The translations under genes were made by a program, and so were the position numbers. Positions 17,304 to 24,621 of a DNA stretch of 64,000 nt are shown piece after piece. How positions within the stretch are numbered: the stretch's first letter is position 1; every line of letters starts with the position of its first letter. The notes beneath the pieces were generated by a model. That model worked only from the letters and a program-made list of their open reading frames with translations, was not told the origin of the DNA and did no database searches. This stretch comes from Atopobacter sp. AH10 (GTDB lineage: Bacteria > Bacillota > Bacilli > Lactobacillales > Aerococcaceae), in assembly GCF_003664595.1 (NCBI RefSeq), contig NZ_QXPZ01000032.1, positions 1 through 64,000 of the forward strand, given 5' to 3'.

Positions 17304-18059
17304 TTAGTTGAGCACATCCAATTCCAAATGGTCTTTATGCGTCTCCAAATCCAGCAAAATAACCTCTATACGATGGCGCAATGAAAATAGTTTATCTAAG
17401 ACACTATCTGTTGGCTGATTATTCTTCAAATCTAGCTCCATAGCATAAAATAAAGGCCAAAACTCATCTCGATGGTGGATGTCTGTGATGAGATTGATTC
17501 CCAAATCAGCAATATCCTCCACTTCAACACTAAAAATTCTTAAGTGTAACTTCAACAGCTCAAATGGATGATCTTCATCAAAAACTTCTTGACTAGGTAG
17601 ATCATTTAGATGACGATGTCTTCCAAAAAAACGCTCTGGTTTACTTGGCAAAGCCTTAGCCAAAAGATTTTCTATTTCATCTAGTGCGTCTTCTCCCTTA
17701 CGTAAAGCTTCGTAAAAATTTTTAAGCAATAGGAGTTCCTCTGACCGTCCATCCCCTTCTTCAATCGCTGGATTGATATCTCTGGCAATAAGCTTTTCTT
17801 TTTCGGCTTGTTGCAAATTTTCCAATTCTTCCCGATCATCTACTAACATCTTATAATGACCAGCTAAACGATTCAGCTTTAATCGAATTTCATTGACTCG
17901 TTCCTTCTGACTTTTAGAATTTTCCCTTTTCGCCTTCGCTCGAGCCACACGATAGTGTTGTTCTTCTTCGCTCAATTTCGCCCTATAGTGAGCCAGCCTG
18001 CGATTGAGCTTTTGAATGGAGTAAACTATCTCTTGATATTTTGCAAGTAGTTCGTCCAT
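17304..18059 (-). CDS. Unrecognised coiled-coil protein downstream of flavodoxin
   Basis: I do not recognise this 251-residue soluble protein. Residues 1 to about 95 are a long charged coiled coil (MDELLAKYQEIVYSIQKLNR onward) and the rest is a mixed alpha-helical domain containing GRHRHLNDLPSQEVFDEDHPF and LGINLITDIHHRDEFWPLF. It starts 4 bp after the flavodoxin stop codon, so it is cotranscribed. No catalytic motif is evident. Genome neighbourhood is the only clue to function. Confidence 0.7.
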   Translation of the reverse strand: MDELLAKYQEIVYSIQKLNRRLAHYRAKLSEEEQHYRVARAKAKRENSKSQKERVNEIRLKLNRLAGHYKMLVDDREELENLQQAEKEKLIARDINPAIEEGDGRSEELLLLKNFYEALRKGEDALDEIENLLAKALPSKPERFFGRHRHLNDLPSQEVFDEDHPFELLKLHLRIFSVEVEDIADLGINLITDIHHRDEFWPLFYAMELDLKNNQPTDSVLDKLFSLRHRIEVILLDLETHKDHLELDVLN

Positions 18060-18063
18060 TAGC

Positions 18064-18510
18064 CTAGGCTTTGAGCGCTGTGGCTAATTCTTGCGCTAAG
18101 TTTTCGAGTTCTTGGCGGGCTATATCATCGGGGTTCAAGTTTACTTTCACAACATTTCCCCCACGTTGTGCTCCTGTTTGCGCCAAACGTTCATCGAAAT
18201 CTTCCACAGCTTTGCAGAAATGGTCATAGAAAGTATCTCCAGAGCCAACCACTCCATAAATTTTCCCAGAAAGGTCTGCTTCTTCCAAATCTTCATATAA
18301 ATCCAGCATTTCATCCGGAATTTCCCCATCACCATATGTATAAGTTCCCACAATACAAATATCTGCATCATTGAAATCTTCTACATCTGCCTGAGTAGAA
18401 TTCTTCATCTCCACCTCAATACCTTGTTCTTCTAAGGCATCGGATAGAATGTCGCAAATTTCCTCTGTATTTCCTGTCAAACTAGTATAAATAATCAAAG
18501 CTTTGGCCAT
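18064..18510 (-). CDS. Flavodoxin
   Basis: FMN-binding single-electron carrier of 148 residues, the short-chain flavodoxin length. The phosphate-binding loop TSLTGNT is at residues 9-15, and the second FMN loops are seen as GTYTYGDGEIPDEM and GSGDTFYDHFCKA. Cytoplasmic; in lactic acid bacteria it can replace ferredoxin as donor for radical-SAM and reductive enzymes. It lies between a small membrane protein gene (2-bp gap) and a coiled-coil gene. The partner enzyme is not apparent from the operon. Confidence 0.93.
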   Translation of the reverse strand: MAKALIIYTSLTGNTEEICDILSDALEEQGIEVEMKNSTQADVEDFNDADICIVGTYTYGDGEIPDEMLDLYEDLEEADLSGKIYGVVGSGDTFYDHFCKAVEDFDERLAQTGAQRGGNVVKVNLNPDDIARQELENLAQELATALKA

Positions 18511-18512
18511 TG

Positions 18513-18815
18513 TTAGTTCTCCTTTTCCTTTAATACTTGAATTTCTTTTTCAAGTTCTCTCATTTTTATCTCTTGTTCCTTCGTTTTCTCTTCCAAATTT
18601 TTGAGTCGGCGATACATTTTGGGGTAGCCCGCTAAGTCTGAAGTAGGCTTATCCTTATTTAAGCCATTCATCGCCCCCATTAAACAATAAAGGAGCAACA
18701 CAATGACTAAAATGGTTAACCAAGTGTTCCCTCTCAGTTGTTTTGCCAAGCGTTCTTTTAGTTCTTTAATTTCTTCCTGGCTTAACAAAGGCGTTTGAGG
18801 CGACTTATCTTGCAT
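18513..18815 (-). CDS. Small membrane-anchored coiled-coil protein
   Basis: A 100-residue protein with a soluble N-terminus, one transmembrane helix at about residues 31-50 (WLTILVIVLLLYCLMGAM), and a C-terminal heptad-rich region from about 66 to 98. No known domain is recognised. It has a good GAAGGAGG ribosome binding site and is the first gene of the flavodoxin operon. It may tether or scaffold a partner at the membrane; this is inference. Confidence 0.7.
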   Translation of the reverse strand: MQDKSPQTPLLSQEEIKELKERLAKQLRGNTWLTILVIVLLLYCLMGAMNGLNKDKPTSDLAGYPKMYRRLKNLEEKTKEQEIKMRELEKEIQVLKEKEN

Positions 18816-18954
18816 TGCCTAACCTCCTTCATACAAAGTTTCTACAACTATTCTATCATATTATAGAGTAACTAGAACTAGTCGATCCATCTTCTCCTAA
18901 AAACTTCTTTCTCGCTCTCTTTCCCAGAAATTACGCTTTAACTCCCCTTAACAC

Positions 18955-19050
18955 CTTTAGACATCTAGTCTTTTTATAAAAAATCACTCTAATTTGGAAG
19001 GGGAAATTGCAGCTGGATCTTTAGGCAACTAGTCTTTTTATAAAAAATCA
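18955..19050. repeat. Two 32-bp direct repeats separated by 32 bp
   Basis: Copy 1 (18955-18986) and copy 2 (19019-19050) share 30 of 32 bases and are separated by a unique 32-bp stretch. The shared part ends in TTTTTATAAAAAATCA and contains the self-complementary TTTTTATAAAAA. They lie 140-235 bp upstream of the flavodoxin operon start, in a 419-bp gap that otherwise contains the terminator at 19063. Confidence 0.8.
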
Positions 19051-19062
19051 GTCGTTAGGCAA

Positions 19063-19132
19063 GAAAAAAGAAGCCTAATATTCCCCAACAAGCTCCTATG
19101 AAAATAGTGGAAACTACTGGGGATAGACTTCT
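19063..19132 (-). terminator. Terminator of the Trp/Tyr-type ABC operon
   Basis: AGAAG and TCCCCA arms (19118-19132) pair with TGGGGA and CTTCT (19069-19087) in an imperfect long stem, followed on the minus strand by TTTTTTC. It lies about 100 bp past the ATPase stop codon. Confidence 0.7.
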
Positions 19133-19234
19133 CTTCGTCCTTATTAAGATCCTTTTCTACAGGACATTGACTCCTCTATTGGCATGCATTTTACTTCTTC
19201 AATCCACTCATCTCTAAAACTAATTCCAAAAGAC

Positions 19235-20011
19235 TTACTCTCCGTCTCCCTTTTCTAGAATGTGGAAGAGATCGTCAACTGTCAACTTTGCCTTCTCTTC
19301 TTCAGAGAAATGACGGATCAATTTTCCTTGACTCAAGACGAATAATCGGTTGCCATAACTCACCGCATCTGACAAGCTATGGGTGATCATTAAAGTTGTT
19401 AATTGGTGACGTTTCACCAAACGATCTGTCAAAGTCATTACCAAACGCTGGGTTGGCGGATCCAAAGCTGCCGTATGCTCATCTAGAAGTAGTAAATCAC
19501 TTTTAGCTAGAGTCGCCATCACTAAAGCCACCGCCTGACGTTGCCCACCAGATAGATGCTCCATTGGGACGCTCAACCGTTCCTCAAGCCCTAAGCCCAA
19601 TTCTTTCAAGCGTTCTTTATAAATAGGGAGATCTTCTTCTTTGACCGAAGCCCTTAAACCACGTTCTTGCCCTCTCTTATGAGCGATTGCCATATTTTGA
19701 GCCATCGTCATCCTTGGTGCCGTTCCTAAAGCAGGATCTTGGTGCACACGACTCATCAATTTAGCCCGTTCAAATTCTTTAAGACGGGAAACATCTTTGC
19801 CAGCCACTTTAATTTTCCCTTGATCTGCTTGCAATTTACCTGCTATGACATTCATTAAAGTAGACTTCCCAGCCCCGTTCCCTCCAACGATGACAGCAAA
19901 ATCGCCTTTGTTAAGCGTCAAATTCACATCGATCAGGCTTTTACGCTCTTGAGGTGTATTCGGGAAAAAAGTTTTTGAAATGTGTTCGAGTTGCAATAGA
20001 ACTTCGCCCAA
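19235..20011 (-). CDS. ABC transporter ATPase (TrpZ-like, PF04392-associated)
   Basis: Cytoplasmic ATPase of an amino-acid importer. Walker A GGNGAGKS at residues 43-50, signature LSGGQRQ from 153, and Walker B LLLLDEH at 173-179. The final residue of Walker B region is His rather than Pro after Glu, as in this subfamily. It starts 2 bp after the permease stop, so the two are coupled. Together with the binding protein and permease it matches the streptococcal TrpXYZ/TyrXYZ type. Substrate is supported by the Tyr-Trp leader peptide upstream of the operon. Confidence 0.88.
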   Translation of the reverse strand: MGEVLLQLEHISKTFFPNTPQERKSLIDVNLTLNKGDFAVIVGGNGAGKSTLMNVIAGKLQADQGKIKVAGKDVSRLKEFERAKLMSRVHQDPALGTAPRMTMAQNMAIAHKRGQERGLRASVKEEDLPIYKERLKELGLGLEERLSVPMEHLSGGQRQAVALVMATLAKSDLLLLDEHTAALDPPTQRLVMTLTDRLVKRHQLTTLMITHSLSDAVSYGNRLFVLSQGKLIRHFSEEEKAKLTVDDLFHILEKGDGE

Positions 20012-20013
20012 TT

Positions 20014-20895
20014 TTAATGCCCCCCTTTCTTTTCAAATTCTTTTCGAATAACTGGTAAGGCTAAACATAAGGCAATTATCGCTGCAGAAAAAAGCTTGAA
20101 ATCATTCGCATCGATGACCTGTAAAGCAATAATCAAAGCTAGAAGGAAGCGATAGACAATAGATCCAATAACAATACAGACTAGGCGAACACCAAAAGTG
20201 ACATAAGGGAATAATACATCCCCAATAATAATCGAAGCTAATGCCACAACGATCACACCAATACCCATATTTACGTCAGCAAAACTACTCTTTTGCGCCA
20301 TCAAGCCTCCGCCAAGAGCAATAATCCCATTAGCTAACATCACGCCAAATATCTTCATTCGATCGACAGGAATCCCCTGTGATAGCGCCATTTGAGGGTT
20401 ATCCCCCGCCGCAATCAAGCCTTGTCCTAACTCGGTTTGGAAGAAGAAATACAGAGCCAACAAAATCAACGCTACCGTCACAAAACCTAACCACAAAGTA
20501 GCATACGGCAACAAGGATTGATGCTGGGTCAAATATTGAATCAATGTCTTTTTGCCCAAAACATTCACATTCGGCCTTTGCATCACTTTCAAATTGATCG
20601 AATACAAAGCGCTCATGGTCAAAATTCCCGCTAAGAGACTAGGGATTTTCAGACGAGTCATTAAAATACCCGTTACTCCCCCAGCTAAGAGGCCAAAAAA
20701 GAAACTAGCCAGGAGAGCCAGCAAAGGATGGATATTGTTCACAATACAAACCACCGAAATAGCTGCTCCAAGTGGAAAGCTCCCCTCTGTTGTCATATCT
20801 GCCATATTTAAGATTCTAAAACTAATATAGAGGCCGATCGCAATAACACTCCAAAAGATTCCTTCCGTCAGAGCAGATAAGATGATCTGTTCCAT
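20014..20895 (-). CDS. ABC transporter permease (TrpY-like)
   Basis: A 293-residue membrane protein with about eight hydrophobic segments, related to the LivH/branched-chain permease fold. The motifs NMADMTTEGSFPLGAA near the N-terminus and ALSQGIPVDRMKIFGVMLANG are typical of permeases paired with PF04392 binding proteins. It forms the membrane channel between the binding protein and ATPase genes. It follows the binding-protein gene by 23 bp. Confidence 0.88.
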   Translation of the reverse strand: MEQIILSALTEGIFWSVIAIGLYISFRILNMADMTTEGSFPLGAAISVVCIVNNIHPLLALLASFFFGLLAGGVTGILMTRLKIPSLLAGILTMSALYSINLKVMQRPNVNVLGKKTLIQYLTQHQSLLPYATLWLGFVTVALILLALYFFFQTELGQGLIAAGDNPQMALSQGIPVDRMKIFGVMLANGIIALGGGLMAQKSSFADVNMGIGVIVVALASIIIGDVLFPYVTFGVRLVCIVIGSIVYRFLLALIIALQVIDANDFKLFSAAIIALCLALPVIRKEFEKKGGH

Positions 20896-20918
20896 AATGA
20901 ACTCCTTCCTTACTTGAC

Positions 20919-21947
20919 TTATTCGTTCACCATTACCGCATCCTTAGCGATGGATTCTGGAATTTCAATGCCAAGTTCCTTAACTTTCTTTTTGTTGATA
21001 TAAGTTGTACCCTTGTCCGCAACTTGAATAGGGTAATCCGCAACATTCTTTCCTTTTAAAACATCTACTACTACTTTAGCAGTTAAACGACCAATTTGGT
21101 ATTGGTCTACACCCATCCCCATTAAACCACCATCTTTAACCATGGTATCCGCAGAAGGGAAAACTGGTATTTTCGCTTGGTCTGTTACTTGAACCAAAGT
21201 AGCCATGGCAGAAGCAATCCCATTATCAATTGGCACGTAGATTGCATCAACTTCAGAGGCCAATTGAGTAGCTACTTGATGAATATCTGTCGTATTCGTC
21301 ACAGATTTAACGACTGGCAACAAACCCAATGCTTTCACTTCTTTTTCTGCTGTTTTAGCTTGTGCCACAGCATTGTCTTCAGAGGATGTGTATAAAATCC
21401 CAATTTTCTTAGCTTTCGGAAGGACTTCGTGGATTTGACTGATTTGTGCTTTAATATTCACCCGATCGCTAACCCCTGTCACGTTTTTCCCTGGATGGTC
21501 TTCAGACTCAACCAATCCAGCTTGCTCTGGGTAAGTTACCCCTGATAGAATAATTGGTCTTTCTGTTTCTTTACCTGCTAATTGTTGAGCAGCTGGTGTA
21601 GTAATCCCCACCACCAATTTTTTATCCTTAGTTAACAATTGTTGAGCCATGGTTGACAAGTTTCCTTGATCTCCTTGGGCATTTTGAAAGTCAATCTTGA
21701 TCGTCTTCCCTTCTTTATAACCCGCATCAGCCAATCCATCAACAATACCTTTCTTTATAGCATCCAAAGCTGGGTGAGAAACTAATTGCAAAATCCCAAT
21801 AGTTGGGATATTCTCTTTCTTTGCCGTCTCCTCTTGTTTTGCGTTTGTCTTTGTCATGGATCGATCCGCTAATTTAAGGCCAAAAAGCGAAACAAGTAAA
21901 ATAAGAACGACAACAATAATTCCTAATACATTAGATCTTTTCTTCAT
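20919..21947 (-). CDS. Trp/Tyr-type ABC transporter substrate-binding protein (PF04392)
   Basis: Extracellular binding protein of 342 residues. An N-terminal hydrophobic helix at about residues 7-27 has no lipobox Cys, so it is probably anchored by an uncleaved helix, as in streptococcal TrpX. The periplasmic-binding fold begins IPTIGILQLVSHPALDAIKKG and includes VVGITTPAAQQL and VGVDQYQIGRLTAKV-type motifs. The start at 21947 has GGAGG nine bases upstream; a longer in-frame start at 21992 lacks one. It is the first structural gene after an attenuator whose leader peptide contains Tyr-Trp, pointing to aromatic amino acids. Confidence 0.88.
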   Translation of the reverse strand: MKKRSNVLGIIVVVLILLVSLFGLKLADRSMTKTNAKQEETAKKENIPTIGILQLVSHPALDAIKKGIVDGLADAGYKEGKTIKIDFQNAQGDQGNLSTMAQQLLTKDKKLVVGITTPAAQQLAGKETERPIILSGVTYPEQAGLVESEDHPGKNVTGVSDRVNIKAQISQIHEVLPKAKKIGILYTSSEDNAVAQAKTAEKEVKALGLLPVVKSVTNTTDIHQVATQLASEVDAIYVPIDNGIASAMATLVQVTDQAKIPVFPSADTMVKDGGLMGMGVDQYQIGRLTAKVVVDVLKGKNVADYPIQVADKGTTYINKKKVKELGIEIPESIAKDAVMVNE

Positions 21948-22017
21948 TTGATTTTCCTCCATTATTACGCTTAAACTCAGCAACTTTTTCATTCATTTAG
22001 CCTTTGAGGGGCGATAC

Positions 22018-22140
22018 AAAAAAAGACCGCTTGTGCGGCCTAAGAAAAAAGACCGCCATCTATGCGGCCTTACAACTTGTCGCATAGAAACCACCCTCAA
22101 ATAGGTTGTTTCTATGCCATATATCATGGTGAAACAACCC
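22018..22140 (-). promoter_or_regulatory. Leader-peptide attenuator with two tandem terminators
   Basis: On the minus-strand RNA four pairing segments follow the leader peptide. Segment 1 (22128-22140) pairs with segment 2 (22104-22118) through GGTTGTTTC/GAAACAACC. Segment 2 can instead pair with segment 3 (22081-22095) over about 12 bp. Segment 3 can also pair, TCTATGCG/CGCATAGA, with the 5' arm of terminator 1 (22045-22069). Terminator 2 (22018-22040) has the same arms, GGCCGC and GCGGTC, each with a T6-T7 tail. Ribosome stalling at Tyr-Trp codons would leave segment 1 free, freeing segment 3 to break terminator 1. Pairings are seen; the mechanism is inferred. Confidence 0.8.
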
Positions 22141-22144
22141 GGTT

Positions 22145-22192
22145 CTATGCGCTTTGCCAGTATTGAGATGTCATTGCTTGCAATTGTGGCAT
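22145..22192 (-). CDS. Leader peptide with adjacent Tyr-Trp codons
   Basis: A 15-residue ORF, MPQLQAMTSQYWQSA, with GAGGAG ribosome binding site nine bases before ATG and a TAG stop five bases before the first attenuator segment. The TAC TGG codons lie 12-17 bases upstream of the stop, so a ribosome stalled there would not cover segment 1, while one at the stop codon would. It precedes a Trp/Tyr-type ABC importer. The peptide itself probably has no function beyond regulation. Confidence 0.75.
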   Translation of the reverse strand: MPQLQAMTSQYWQSA

Positions 22193-22225
22193 TGTGGGTT
22201 GCTCCTCTCCTTAAAAGTTATTTAC

Positions 22226-22254
22226 ATGATATACCTTTGATCCCTTAAAAGCAA
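22226..22254 (-). promoter_or_regulatory. Promoter of the attenuated ABC operon
   Basis: TTGCTT (22249-22254) and TATCAT (22226-22231) with a 17-bp spacer put the transcript start near 22219, about 27 nt before the leader peptide ATG. Confidence 0.6.
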
Positions 22255-22311
22255 GAGGCTTTTTTATTTTTGTAAAAAAGATCGTTTTTTCTGCAAATAC
22301 CTATTCTTTCT

Positions 22312-22381
22312 ATCAAGGGATTTCCCATCCGTCACTTCTTCCTTTTATCCATCAAAAGCTTTCCCATCCGTCACTTCTTCC
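22312..22381. repeat. Two-copy 39-bp tandem duplication
   Basis: A 22-bp core (22321-22342) is repeated identically at 22360-22381, a pitch of 39 bp, with the flanking ATCAA-type bases also mostly conserved. It lies just past the stop codon of the DUF1361 gene. No function is apparent. Confidence 0.75.
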
Positions 22382-22399
22382 CTAACTGCTCACTTAGCT

Positions 22400-23071
22400 T
22401 TATTTAGCCACTTTATCTGGGACTAATTCTTTATCCATTAACCATATAAAAAAGATCACAAAAAAGTGGACGCAGGCAAACATGAGACTTAACTGAAAGT
22501 ATGGCGCTAGAAAAATCTTTTGGATCATCGCTAAGAAACGATGAGGCTCTAAAAGAAGATCCCAAGAATTAAAACGGAAAAATCTTCCTAAGGTGACTGC
22601 CCAACCTGTTAACATACTTACCGCTGTTAGGAAGGTCAGGGAAGCCAATAGGGATTTGACTCGCTTAAAGAACCACTCATGAACAGTGTTAAGCGAATAG
22701 TAACTCAACATCATCCCAATAAAAACAGCTGAAACAAGTACTAATAACCTACTCCAAATCAAAGGACTAGTGACATACACAATCTTGCCAGCTTGATCAG
22801 TGTAGTAAAAGACATCATTTTGCAAATGAATCAAATCGGTTACCAGATAGAAGGCATTAGGATAAAAAGCTAACCAAGCAAAAAAGAAGGCTCCTTTATG
22901 CCAGCCACTAAAGCGATCAGATGTCGCTAACCTTGCCAGTAGGTAAGGCATAAACGCTAAGAAGAGATTCCAAATCAAATAGCGTTGACTCACTCCAGTC
23001 GAATAACCTATCCACAAAATCCCCACTGTCAAAAGCAGCATATAGGCCATCAATATCCGTCTTCCTATCAT
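22400..23071 (-). CDS. DUF1361 family membrane protein
   Basis: A 223-residue integral membrane protein with about six hydrophobic helices. The segment LIWNLFLAFMPYLLARL followed by WLAFYPNAFYLVTDLIHLQ is the family hallmark. Function of the family is unknown. It is apparently monocistronic, with a tRNA gene divergent upstream and the attenuated ABC operon downstream. No catalytic motif is visible. Confidence 0.8.
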   Translation of the reverse strand: MIGRRILMAYMLLLTVGILWIGYSTGVSQRYLIWNLFLAFMPYLLARLATSDRFSGWHKGAFFFAWLAFYPNAFYLVTDLIHLQNDVFYYTDQAGKIVYVTSPLIWSRLLVLVSAVFIGMMLSYYSLNTVHEWFFKRVKSLLASLTFLTAVSMLTGWAVTLGRFFRFNSWDLLLEPHRFLAMIQKIFLAPYFQLSLMFACVHFFVIFFIWLMDKELVPDKVAK

Positions 23072-23345
23072 TTTCCGTACTTCCCTTCAACCCCCACAAA
23101 ATACTTTATCTATTCTTAGGTCTAACGAGATTATAGGGTTACTTATCCCGTATACACTTTTCTCATTCACTCTAGTTTTATATGAAGTATTCTGCACGCT
23201 TTTCAACTATCTATTTATTTTATCAAAAGATCCTTCATTTTCCTCCCTTTCCCTTTTAAAAATCCAAAGTTTTTTTCTCAAGCTTCTCTTCCACTAAAAA
23301 AAAGAACCCGCTATCATTTCCTAGACTTTATCCTCTGTCAGAAAC

Positions 23346-23373
23346 TTGATTTTCCCCTTATTTTCGCTATAAT
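23346..23373 (+). promoter_or_regulatory. Promoter of tRNA-Ser
   Basis: TTGATT (23346-23351) and TATAAT (23368-23373) with a 16-bp spacer lie 11 bp before the tRNA. The gap 23072-23384 shows nothing else distinct. Confidence 0.75.
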
Positions 23374-23384
23374 TATTCTTATGT

Positions 23385-23475
23385 GGAGAATTACCCAAGT
23401 CCGGCTGAAGGGGACGCACTCGAAATGCGTTAGGCGTTGAATAAACGTGCAGGGGTTCAAATCCCCTATTCTCCT
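23385..23475 (+). tRNA. tRNA-Ser (anticodon CGA)
   Basis: A class II tRNA with acceptor GGAGAAT/ATTCTCC, anticodon stem ACGCA/TGCGT and loop CTCGAAA giving CGA, a long variable arm (TAGGCGTTGAATAAACGTGC region), and T arm AGGGG/CCCCT with TTCAAAT loop. CCA is not encoded. The discriminator base reads T73, whereas bacterial serine tRNAs usually have G73. Confidence 0.93.
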
Positions 23476-23491
23476 TATACTATCTCACTTA

Positions 23492-23518
23492 CGGTCAGAT
23501 CTTTCTGATCGTTTTTTT
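23492..23518 (+). terminator. Terminator of tRNA-Ser
   Basis: CGGTCAGA (23492-23499) pairs with TCTGATCG (23504-23511) with one G-T pair and is followed by seven Ts. Confidence 0.85.
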
Positions 23519-23528
23519 GTAAACTCAA

Positions 23529-23592
23529 AAACACCCCTAAAATCTCCCTAAGCTCACTAAAGAGTGCTTCCAGATTTTGGAGGTGTTTTTTC
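23529..23592 (+). terminator. Second terminator after tRNA-Ser
   Basis: AACACCcCTAAAATCT pairs with AGATTTTGGAGGTGTT across a 27-nt loop and is followed by a T run. Tandem terminators isolate the strong tRNA promoter from the converging HesB-like gene. Confidence 0.75.
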
Positions 23593-23736
23593 TACCTTGA
23601 TTCCCTAAACTTCACATATAGGCATACTTTTCAAAAATTCCATACAGTAGCCCAACATGATAAGTGTTCAGTAATCAAGCTTCTTCTCGTCATACGATAT
23701 GGTGGACTTGCCATGAGATAACCCTTAAGCAATCCC

Positions 23737-24048
23737 TTACTTACCTTGAATCTCTCCATCTTTCAAAAAATGGTAAATAGGTTCCTTACATTCTTTATCA
23801 AATTCCACAGACAGATCGTAATCCTCAAAAAACCACTCGTCCCCACTTTCGATGAAGAAGGGAATGCCATCACGTTCAATCAAAGCGACTGGATCCTTAG
23901 CTTGATCAACTACCACTGCTAAAGAAAATCCTTCATGTACCGGACTAGTCCCATACACTTTTCCTAAAAAGCGGACACCATATCCTTCTACTAAACCCAT
24001 TTCTTCCTTATAAAATTCAACCGCTTCCTGTGCAATACTCAATTTCAT
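23737..24048 (-). CDS. HesB-like (YneR/YadR family) protein
   Basis: A 103-residue protein with the HesB/IscA fold pattern: N-terminal MKLSIAQEAVEFYKEEMG, then GYGVRFLGKVYG and a C-terminal beta region. The three cysteines that bind Fe-S clusters in true A-type carriers are absent; the only Cys is near the C-terminus (KECKEP). Such cysteine-poor members are common in Firmicutes and have no clear role. Monocistronic with its own AT-rich upstream region. Confidence 0.75.
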   Translation of the reverse strand: MKLSIAQEAVEFYKEEMGLVEGYGVRFLGKVYGTSPVHEGFSLAVVVDQAKDPVALIERDGIPFFIESGDEWFFEDYDLSVEFDKECKEPIYHFLKDGEIQGK

Positions 24049-24307
24049 CTATTCACTTCCTTTTTGACTCTTCTTCATTTTAATCATAGAGGATAAAGAG
24101 ATACTTTACCACTTGTTCGCTCATTCTTATGTGAATGAGCTGACTCTTAACTTCTGGCTCATTGATCAGCAAATGATCCCGCTTCACTCATCCATCCTTT
24201 TTTCGGAACAACTTGTCGCTTTAGCTTTTCCATTTCCCAATCTCCTACTCACACTTTCCCTCTCAGCCCCTCTTAAAAAGGATAAAAGTTTTTCACTTAT
24301 TTTAATT

Positions 24308-24525
24308 GAGAACCGTTCTCTTTTCGTTTTGCTTAAGCTTTATTCATTTCTCTTACAAACGTAAATTATATTCTTTATCTCATCTCTTTTTTATGTATAA
24401 AACTCCTATTTTTTTAAATGAATACTCATTCATTAACCCTGCTTAATTTCTTTATTTAGAAAAAAGTCTTGATTCTATGCGGTTTTTCTTGCTTATTTAA
24501 CATGTTCTATTGAGAATCGTTATTA
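24308..24525. promoter_or_regulatory. Two Fur-family-like boxes upstream of the manganese transporter
   Basis: GAGAACCGTTCTC (24308-24320) is a perfect odd palindrome, and TGAGAATCGTTATTA (24511-24525) matches the 7-1-7 TGATAATNATTATCA pattern at 12 of 14 positions. Both share TGAGAA-C-GTT. They lie in the 573-bp gap 24049-24621, which otherwise holds an 8-bp hairpin (24119-24140) and the operator at 24536. Binding by a Fur, PerR or Zur protein is inferred. Confidence 0.45.
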
Positions 24526-24535
24526 TTCTTTTTAG

Positions 24536-24571
24536 AATTAAGTTGACTTAATTAAAAAGTTTAGTTATGCT
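24536..24571 (+). promoter_or_regulatory. Manganese-repressor operator overlapping the promoter
   Basis: AATTAAGTTGACTTAATT (24536-24553) is a perfect 18-bp palindrome that covers the -35 box TTGACT (24543-24548); TATGCT follows at 24566-24571 after 17 bp. The palindrome closely resembles operators of the DtxR-family manganese repressors ScaR, SloR, MtsR and MntR, so the operon is probably repressed when manganese is plentiful. Confidence 0.8.
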
Positions 24572-24621
24572 AATCAAGGAAATTCTCCTAATTCAGGTTT
24601 TACGACAAAGGAAGTGAAAAA

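Noticed and set aside
18955-19050. Two 32-bp repeats with a 32-bp spacer looked like a minimal CRISPR
   Set aside because: Only two copies, AT-rich repeat without a usual CRISPR stem, no cas genes in the window; kept as a plain direct repeat.
24113-24364. 83-codon plus-strand reading frame starting with TTG upstream of the manganese operon
   Set aside because: No ribosome binding site or promoter, and the region carries regulatory palindromes; composition looks like random AT-rich DNA.
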